A stretch of 64,000 nt of DNA, taken from NCBI RefSeq assembly GCF_954871325.1, contig NC_088776.1:4037985-4101984 (forward strand). Direction: 5' to 3'. Below the pieces are notes generated by a model. The model saw only the letters and a list, made by a program, of their open reading frames with translations, was not told the origin of the DNA and did not search any database. The position numbers and the translations under genes are program-made. Position 1 is the stretch's first letter. Every line of letters starts with the position of its first letter. Below are positions 57,160 to 64,000 of this stretch, in pieces. The DNA is from Gordionus sp. m RMFG-2023. Its lineage: Eukaryota > Nematomorpha > Gordioida > Chordodea > Parachordodidae.

Positions 57160-59717
57160 AAAAAATAAGCATATTTTTATGCACCCCCCTTCCCCACTCT
57201 TTATTAGTGTAAATAATTTTTTTATAATAGCATAGAGATTTCATGTAATATACTCTTAAATAATTATATATAATCGTATTATTATTATTACAAAATAGTG
57301 ATTTCATTAATAAAAAAAATGTTGACTTAATATTATAATCTTTTTATATATTATTTATTATATTCTTCAAAATTTAATTTTTTTTAAAGATCGTTTTTGT
57401 TAATTCAAATTTTAAGAACCTTTTCCAAATAAATGGTCGGTCTAAAATTGGGGTGCTCCACTCGACATTTTCAAAATTTTTGAGTTATAAGTGGATAATA
57501 ACTAATTTATTACCAATCTACATAAAAATAAAAACTAGATTTAAAAAAAATATTAATACGGATACATCGTCTAGATACTTACCTAAATACAGATACATAG
57601 TATCTATAAACTTTTCTAAATGCAGATAGATCATAAAATATTTTAGGAAGTAGTGTAGTAAAGAATTAATATCAACTCAACAAATTTTTTTTTTAGCTTA
57701 CTTCAAAATTATAAGTTCAAGCATTATAAAAAATTTATTAATCATATTAGGCCTGTCCCCAATATTCACCCACCTATTTTTTTATATGTCCAAATTTTAA
57801 GTTTTCTTTTTATTTTGAAAATTTGAAAAAAATTACTTGTATATATTTTAATATAAATGATATTTATAGCATATTCCACACTTTATACTAATATAACATT
57901 CTTAAGATATAATCACAATAATTTTATGATATTTTTAAACAATATAAATCAAATTTTAGCAATATTAATAATAGAGATTATACAAATAAAAATCTATATG
58001 ATAAAGGTAAATAAATTAAAATATTATTTATATATGATATATTATTTTTATTATTCATATTAATTGAGGCCAACACAAAGTTCATATATGAAAAAAAAAG
58101 TTCCAAATCAAATCATATAAAGGTGAAATATAGTGTAAAATGATAAAATAAGGAAAAAAAGTGATTATATCGAAGATCTGTGGAGAGAGGACTGCCATTG
58201 AAATTTTGAACGCTTTATAGCAGCATCTACATAAACAGAAAAAGGGGGAACAGTTTGCACCCTATTTTTTTTGAGGGAGGTAGAGGGGGGGGTAGGTGGC
58301 TTTAATGGGGGTAGGATAAATTTTTTGGGGGGTTTTCTATTAAATTTTGAGATCAAATAGAACATAATTTATTGCAGTAAAAATTATATAGATCTATTAT
58401 ACAATTCATCAACCAAATCTATATATTGCAAACAATCATATACATTATTTTCTAAATAAAACTTTATCCTTTCAAATGTAATTTAAAAGATTTCGACATT
58501 TTCAGCAAGCTCATTAATAATAAATTCATTGTAAATGATAGGGGTTTTAATTGAATTTATTATCTAAAAAATAACTCCTTTATATTAACAAATTGTCAAT
58601 AATTGGTATTAGATATAAAATAATTTAAGATATTCTTTTTAAATTTTCTGGAAAAGTATTAATATAATTAAAAAGGTTAAATTAAAAATAGGGAAACATC
58701 GCCGCAAAAGGTGGTAAATTTTTTTAATAGGTTAGGCATAGGTTTTTGAAGGGGGTTTGCATCCAGTGAAAATCCTGTCATGTAGACGCTGCTTTATAGC
58801 TATAACCGGTTCTGCCTGAGGAAGAATAACAATTTTTATATTACTTATTTTTAAAGTGTATTAACTCTTGACAAAGTACTTGTCCCAGTTTAAGATTTAG
58901 TACAAATATTAGAAAGTAAAAGAAAAAAATAGGATTAATTTTTATTTTATAGCCATTTCCGGTTTTGGGTATTATTTTCAATAAAATATATTTTATAAAA
59001 AATTAAAATTATGTTTCTAGCTTAATTATATTTTAAATCAAATATAGTGCATTTTGGAATTTTCGTTTTTCTAAAGATGGCCCATATCTCATGAAAGTCG
59101 ATTTGAAAAGTAAAATTTGACATTTTTATTAGTTAGTGTATTATATACTGCCAACATACAAATTTTTAATAAAATTAAAGGGGGTAGGGTTTAGAATCGA
59201 GTTTTTGGTTAATTTAATATGGAATACAACATATTTTTTTATTACTAATTAATGAATTTTCAAATATATCCATGGATAAATATTTATATTTTTTTGTAAG
59301 AGGTATTTCAGTTGTTTATCACATTTATTTCAAAATAGACAATTTTGTTAACTTAAATATATTTCGTTACCTAACCTAACGCCATTATATGTATTAAAAA
59401 AAATAAACTTTAAATTATTCTTGTGCTTCATGAATCAAATTAAACGATAACGTTAAAATTTATCTTAAGATTAAAATTTTATTCATAGTTTATTTTTTGT
59501 AAAGTTTTAAAGCCACCCTTATTTTTTTGGTTTAGTTCTACAACTGACATTGCTCTTTTTAGCATTTCTTATAACTCAAAACTTAACTGACATTAATCCT
59601 ATAACATAAGCACGTGACACAGACGTATTCAAAAATCACTTATTCATATCTAACAGGATGACAATCGCTTTGTTCGACTATATTTAAATAAAGACCTAAA
59701 TTATTTTAGCGGTTTTT
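57160..59717. other. AT-rich intergenic DNA 3' of SF3B3
   Basis: No gene recognised. ATACATCGTCTAGATAC words at 57560-57630 are a decayed TATCTAGATACAGATAC MITE. Around 58160-58345 and 58740-58830 are G-rich patches with an inverted pair (TATAGCAGCATCTACAT and ATGTAGACGCTGCTTTATA) that may be ends of one old element of about 0.6 kb. Confidence 0.4.
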
Positions 59718-60485
59718 ATGAAATTATTGAGATATTCGCTATCAGAATCTAGTTCATTCTTTGAAGATCAAATTGAAAAGGAGAAAACTACCATAAATAG
59801 CTATAACCTGAGATCTCACAATGATCTTACCACAAGTTAGACTTAATATTTAATGCATTTAATTTTAATATTCAAGTAAAGTCACTAAGAAAGAAATTTA
59901 TATTCATTCTATTTTATACTATAATTATGCCTTATAATTTCTCTATAATTTTAAATATTATTGATAATTTTATTAATATTTTTTAGGGCATATAAAAAAT
60001 AGATTTTAATGCTATTTATAGTTTAAGATTTCTTACATAATGTTAATAAAAATGTGTCAAAAAGTGATTCTCTAAAATAAAATATATCTTGTTAAAATGC
60101 TTATATACTAGTTAATTTTAAAATCATGACCTAATCATAAAATTTTAGTTATAGAATTTTATATTATGTTCTTAAGATGGGTGGGGTGCCTTTTGTCTAT
60201 AGCCAAATATATAGCCTATATCCCCTAAAAAGCCAAAATATTTCACTCATTTACTTTAAATATACTATTACAATTTCTCATTTATTAAATAATTAAGTCC
60301 TTTGCTGCTTAGCCAAAACAAAATTTCTCTAATTTGCAACACTTTTTTAAAAACTATTATTTTCTAATATACTATTATATTTTCTTATTTGTTATTAGAT
60401 TTGACACTTTTAGGCAAAATGGATAAAGGCGAAACACCATTCAAAGATATTAGAAGATGTTTGCCAAATTTAATTTGCAAAACTT
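59718..60485 (+). CDS. Candidate two-exon coding island, unrecognised
   Basis: The ATG at 59718 opens MKLLRYSLSESSSFFEDQIE and KEKTTINSYNLRSHNDLTT, ending at a possible donor ACAA|GTTAGA (59835/59836). After an acceptor TTGTTATTAG (60398), the stretch LTLLGKMDKGETPFKDIRRC and LPNLICKTC runs to a possible donor GTTTAC at 60486. Phases agree (1 and 1). The peptides look like real protein rather than simple sequence, but I recognise no domain. It could be a partial gene or a relic. Confidence 0.28.
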
Positions 60486-60511
60486 GTTTACATATATATA
60501 TATATATATAT

Positions 60512-60669
60512 CAGAGATCTACAGGCCCCCAGCCCCGAGTACACAGGCTGGGCCGTATTTTAATTTTTTTAAATATACCCTGGCTGTGCCTAAAAAATTT
60601 TTTTAAAAAAATATCTGGGCTGAAAAAATCTGGGCTGTGCCGTACAAATGGTACCTCTGCAGGTCTTTG
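60512..60669. repeat. GGGCC-family hAT-type MITE with 8-bp TSD
   Basis: CAGAGATCTACAGGCCCCCA to GGTACCTCTGCAGGTCTTTG, 158 bp, flanked by ATATATAT on both sides. The flank is a TA repeat, so the duplication is only suggestive. Interior GGCTGGGCCG, TGGCTGTGCC and TCTGGGCTGTGCCG. Confidence 0.7.
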
Positions 60670-60679
60670 ATATATATAC

Positions 60680-61250
60680 AATTAAACATTAGTAATAAGA
60701 AAAATCCCACATTATTCTCTATTGTAATTTTTTTTTCTGAAATTATACTGGAACCCTTAGAACACTGGAATTCAACAAACCAAAACCTCTACAAATATTC
60801 ACAACTTTCTTAGATTCAATTTTATTTAGTTGGAATATCTTATTCTTAATTTCTTTAGCTTAGTAATTAATTAGACTAATTTCTTTTTCGATCAATGATT
60901 AATTTTTAATTTATTTAATTAAAGTCATAATTTTCCTAAGTTTACAATAAATTTCATAAGTAAATATATTTTGTAATTTTCGCAATTATATCGATATTAT
61001 TCTGTGTTATTATTTTAACATCATTTACAAGTTTTGAAAATAATGATTGACTGACATGTTGAAATAAAAAAAATCTTTATTATATTATAATACAAGTCGA
61101 AATTCTGTGACATGACACTCCTTTATGGGACCAGAACACAGATTAATATATTATAAACAAATCTATATTAAAAATAAATACTAGGTTATAAAAAGGTTCA
61201 AAAATTTTTTATATAAGTTTTTAATTCAAGGTGATATCTTCTACCACAAA
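60680..61250. other. AT-rich intergenic DNA, nothing recognised
   Basis: No open frame, splice pair or repeat end stands out between the MITE and the gag-like fragment. Confidence 0.4.
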
Positions 61251-61340
61251 TACATTATTATAGTTACAGATCTTCCCACAACATGTCTCTAGTTAATATG
61301 GAGTGGAGTGATTGCCACCATTAGTGGTTGTCCCCTTTTC

Positions 61341-61690
61341 TTACCGATCCACCAATGAAGATTTTGTCGGGACATGCTCTTTGATATAAGATTGGAATGT
61401 AGAGGGCCCTAGCATATTCTCCACAAATTCAAGAGCTAAGAGTTTGTGGGATCTTTGGATATCATGATCTATAAGACACCTGCATATCACTTTGTTGTTT
61501 TTTTTTCCACTTTTTTTTGGGAAGACGGTCACATTGCCTCATCATATGCTCATCTGATTGGCAATTATAGCATTTCCTTTTCTCCCCAACATTAGGTGTA
61601 GCCTCCTTTCGAAATGGTTCGATTTTTATCCCCATATTTTTTGGGCTCCTGGTCATGGCACCAGGATTTTTTTTTCTTTTAAGGTGGATA
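61341..61690 (-). pseudogene. LTR-retroelement gag-like zinc-knuckle fossil
   Basis: A minus-strand fragment contains one CCHC zinc knuckle (C-x2-C-x4-H-x4-C; CYNCQSDEHMMRQC) after a basic, proline-containing linker, the usual end of a retroelement nucleocapsid region. No LTRs, protease, reverse transcriptase or integrase were found nearby. It is an isolated, broken fragment with at least two breaks, interrupted upstream by a hAT-type MITE. Confidence 0.5.
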
Positions 61691-61701
61691 AGTGATACAA
61701 C

Positions 61702-61917
61702 TAGTGTTGTGTTGTTAAACGGCTCTTGAGCCAGCCAACTCAATATTTTATCCAGAAAAATACTATAAGCAAGCCTGAAGATTTTGATCACAGAAATCAC
61801 AAATGGTCTAGGCATATATTAGTGAAATTTTGAGGTTTGGGCAATATTTTTCTGGTCAAAGCATTGAGTTAGCCGTTTTTAAAAATCGGCTCAAAACGAG
61901 CCGTTTAACAACACCAA
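61702..61917. repeat. hAT-type MITE, GTTGTTAAACGG family (copy 5)
   Basis: TAGTGTTGTGTTGTTAAACGG on the left (TGTTG doubled) and GAGCCGTTTAACAACACC on the right; flanks GATACAAC and GCTACAAC match at 7 of 8. Inner AACTCAATATTTTATCC and GCATTGAGTTAGCCG are inverted. Inserted into the gag-like fossil. Confidence 0.8.
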
Positions 61918-61959
61918 GCTACAACTATTAATTTTTTTTTCTAGCCTAGTCTGGATATA

Positions 61960-62300
61960 TCAATGACATATATAATACCTAGACTGACGATTCATTCCTT
62001 AAAAGTGTACATCAATGCAAATCAGCTGGAGACGCCATCTTGGTTACACTAATAATTATTAAAATTTTAAACGAGAGCCTAATTCATTCCTATATCTGAT
62101 GCAAACTTTATTAAGGAATTTGCCGGATCATCGAGATAATTAGGAAGCAAGTTATCAATTTTATAGTAGTTTTTTAACATGAGAATAATTACTATATGTG
62201 TTACCAAAATGGCGGGTTCAGCTGATTTGCTTTTAACGACGCTTAAAAAATGCATTTTAATGAATGAATCGTCAGTCTCTGGTATTACATATGTCATTGA
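61960..62300. repeat. CTAGACTGACG-family MITE, intergenic
   Basis: TCAATGACATATATAATAC and CTAGACTGACGATTCATT at the left, AATGAATCGTCAGTCTCTGG and ACATATGTCATTGA at the right. Inner arms with CAGCTGGAGACGCCATCTTG and AAAATGGCGGGTTCAGCTGA. 341 bp. Confidence 0.85.
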
Positions 62301-62528
62301 TTTTCAATGATTTTTTCAAAGGGGAAAGATTGACATTAACGGACAGTAAATGACGTTTCTATTATATCGATTTTCTAACTTGAATTTCATAGAATTTTTT
62401 TTGTTGATCGCGAGATACCGATTTTTTTGATTTTTTTTCTTCCTATTTTTAAAAATGAAATTATACCAATTGACCTGATCTGGGCAGGTCTCCCTAATAA
62501 ATTGCATAATGAGAAAAAAAAAATATAT

Positions 62529-62775
62529 CTGATGACTGACGATATATTCATTATAAATAAGTGTACATCAATTAAAACAGCTGAGGACGCCATTTTGGTT
62601 ACCCGTATCTTTGTTAAAAAAATTTTTAAACGAGAGGCCAATTTATTCCTATGTCTGACGCTAACTTTTATTAAAGAATTGCCTGATCGTCGAGTTAATA
62701 AGGAAGCAATTACTATATATGGGTTACCAAAATGGCGGGTCAAGCTGATTTCCATTCAACGACGCTTCCCAAGCT
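62529..62775. repeat. Truncated CTAGACTGACG-family MITE
   Basis: Begins GACTGACGATATATTCATTA, without the outer TCAATGACAT end, and stops after CATTCAACGACGCTTCC. Inner AACAGCTGAGGACGCCATTT and ACCAAAATGGCGGGTCAAGC are intact. The long open frames on both strands across it are palindrome artefacts. Confidence 0.75.
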
Positions 62776-62876
62776 ATGTCCGCTCCTTCGCGTAACTATT
62801 ATCTCAAAATTCGATCTTGATTTTGTACCATATACGAATTCTCTACAATGCTTTTATCGATGATAATTCTTTTACG

Positions 62877-63369
62877 ATGGGTGCATCGAACAATTCCACA
62901 TACATGACCGAATTCGTCAAGCTGGGTTTCCCTAAATTTAATGGCGATGACAGCGCTTGTATAGGGAAATTACAATATAACATATAATTACCAGAATTGT
63001 TAAAAGATTATTTTTAAATGGATCTAGATACAGATACATCGTCTAAAATAATATTCTAGATACCGATATTTTAATCAAAAATCTATCTAGATACAGATAC
63101 CACATTTTTATATCTAGATTTAGGATCTAGATACAAAACAACTTTGATAATTACAATTACATATTTCAAATATTTAATATACCCAATTCGTAAAGACGCT
63201 TTCACCCCTATCCGATCCCAAAAATTATCGATTAATTCGAAAAAACTCGACTCGAACCACACAAAGAAGACCATCGCCTTAGATACGAATAACCCAATTG
63301 TCCAGGTGGTCTTAGACAAATTGCCGACTCGTATTGATACATCCGAAAATATTCGCGCGACGAATTACG
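62877..63369 (+). CDS. Candidate 5' end of an unrecognised gene, 2 exons, partial
   Basis: Exon 1, 62877-62958, MGASNNSTYMTEFVKLGFPK then FNGDDSA, ends at donor GTATAG. Exon 2, 63196-63369, follows acceptor TTCGTAAAG and reads AFTPIRSQKLSINSKKLDSN, TIALDTNNPIVQVVLDKLPT and RIDTSENIRATNYG, up to donor ACG|GTAATT. Phases match (1 in, 1 out). Third positions are G/C-rich like SF3B3 exons 5-25, against an AT-rich background, which argues for real coding. A hAT-type MITE lies in the intron. No domain is recognised. A retroelement gag origin is possible, because LGFPKFNGD resembles gag openings. Later exons would lie beyond the window. Confidence 0.4.
62992..63146. repeat. hAT-type MITE, TATCTAGATACAGATAC family (copy 3), exact TSD
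   Basis: 155 bp from CAGAATTGTTAAAAGATT to AAAACAACTTTG, flanked by ATAATTAC on both sides (62984-62991 and 63147-63154), a perfect 8-bp duplication. Internal CTAGATACAGATAC repeats. Confidence 0.9.
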
Positions 63370-63439
63370 GTAATTTTTTGATGTTTTTTTTAAAAGCAAA
63401 TAACTAGTTACTTTTTTTTAAAGTATGTTAAATATATAT

Positions 63440-63576
63440 CCTCCCGGGTCGGTTGTATTAAATTTTTTTTGACATATACACGGGCCGGGTCGAGCCTGAA
63501 ATATCCGCAGGGCCTGATATATTTTTTTACCAAAAAATTCGGACCGAGCCACAAAAGGTACCACTGCAAGTCTCTG
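63440..63576. repeat. GGGCC-family hAT-type MITE, slightly truncated
   Basis: CCTCCCGGGTCGG to GGTACCACTGCAAGTCTCTG, with ATATATAT on both sides (63432-63439 and 63577-63584). Inner GGGCCGGGTCGAGCC and GGACCGAGCC. Confidence 0.65.
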
Positions 63577-63593
63577 ATATATATGTTAGCATC

Positions 63594-64000
63594 AACGTGT
63601 TTTTTCAACTTTAAATCATTTTTTGAGCGCTTTTTTTAAAAAATTTATAGATATGATTCTACCGGAAATTTATTTTAGCATGTTTATGAATACCAGAGTT
63701 GTTAAAAGATACTTTTTAAAGGGATCTAGATACAGATACATCGTCTAAAATAATATCTAGATACAGATACCACATTTTTATATCTAGACAAGGTATCTAG
63801 ATCCTTTAACAACTCTGATGAATACCAATCACACGAAATTATAGACAATTTTTGCTGTTAACCTTTGAGTCATTCCTAATCTATATTTTTCTAAAAAAAA
63901 ACTGATATTGATTATTATTTAAGTTCAAAAGTTCGTAGTGAAATTGTCTGAAACTTATAGTATAGGTATTTCGAACATGATAGAATACTACATTTCCAGT
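63594..64000. repeat. Foldback element (CATGTGTAGAG family) cut by window end
   Basis: Outer arm TTTTTCAACTTTAAATCATT with TTTTTTGAGCGC; inner ATTCTACCGGAAATTTATTT and AGCATGTTT. The other arm ends ATTTCGAACATGATAGAATA and CATTTCCAGT at the window edge. A TATCTAGATACAGATAC MITE is inserted in the left arm. Confidence 0.7.
63694..63817. repeat. hAT-type MITE, TATCTAGATACAGATAC family (copy 4), exact TSD
   Basis: 124 bp from CAGAGTTGTTAAAAGATACT to TTTAACAACTCTG, flanked by ATGAATAC on both sides (63686-63693 and 63818-63825). Nested in the foldback element, so it is younger than that element. Confidence 0.92.

Noticed and set aside
62316-62795. Overlapping 120-codon frames on both strands
   Set aside because: They run across the palindromic MITE at 62529-62775 and are artefacts of its inverted repeats.

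Overview
The window is nuclear DNA of an AT-rich, transposon-rich eukaryote, most likely an animal. The evidence is one long spliced gene with 24 GT-AG introns of 46 bp to 8.6 kb, a second spliced gene, and a dense load of cut-and-paste DNA transposons and MITEs (hAT, PIF/Harbinger, piggyBac, Tc1/mariner, Ginger/KRBA2-like integrase). I cannot name the species. An AT-rich invertebrate, possibly parasitic, would fit, but that is only an inference. There is no bacterial, organellar or CRISPR content.

Layout. 1-6.4 kb is intergenic: GC-rich islands that are degenerate hAT-type MITEs, a 370-bp foldback and a 4 x 130-bp tandem array. 6432-7289 (minus) is a complete three-exon SLX1, the GIY-YIG/RING structure-specific endonuclease, with introns of 40-41 nt. 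7.3-16 kb is mostly empty AT-rich DNA with a direct-repeat pair and, at 15069-15476, a PH-domain-like coding island with 43-44 nt introns. A hAT transposase remnant lies at 16.05-16.28 kb, and a 1.4-kb non-autonomous hAT element with a perfect 8-bp TSD at 16953-18351. 18503-57106 (plus) is the whole coding region of SF3B3, the splicing factor 3B subunit 3: 25 coding exons whose lengths sum to 3837 nt, or 1278 residues plus stop. 57.1-64 kb is intergenic, with MITEs, a broken LTR-type gag fragment and two phase-consistent but unrecognised two-exon coding islands (59718-60485 and 62877-63369).

Most of the SF3B3 gene is introns, and these hold the mobile elements. Intron 5 holds a 0.2-kb-unit tandem array and a nest: a MITE split by a 4.1-kb PIF/Harbinger element, which is itself split by an inverted PIF copy. 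Intron 8 holds a piggyBac-type foldback that keeps the transposase C-terminus. Intron 10 holds a 5.1-kb element with terminal inverted repeats and two inverted copies of an integrase 3' part, directly abutting a 2.8-kb Tc1/mariner element. The right end of the latter, together with flanking DNA, has been amplified into a 4 x 220-bp array.

Two gene-level oddities stand out. SF3B3 exons 1-4 use A/T-ended codons and are separated by tiny introns, while exons 5-25 use G/C-ended codons and are separated by larger introns, so composition switches inside one gene. The splice sites of this gene, itself a U2-snRNP component, are also very degenerate: only 3 of 24 donors have G at +5, and many acceptors are AAG or purine-rich.
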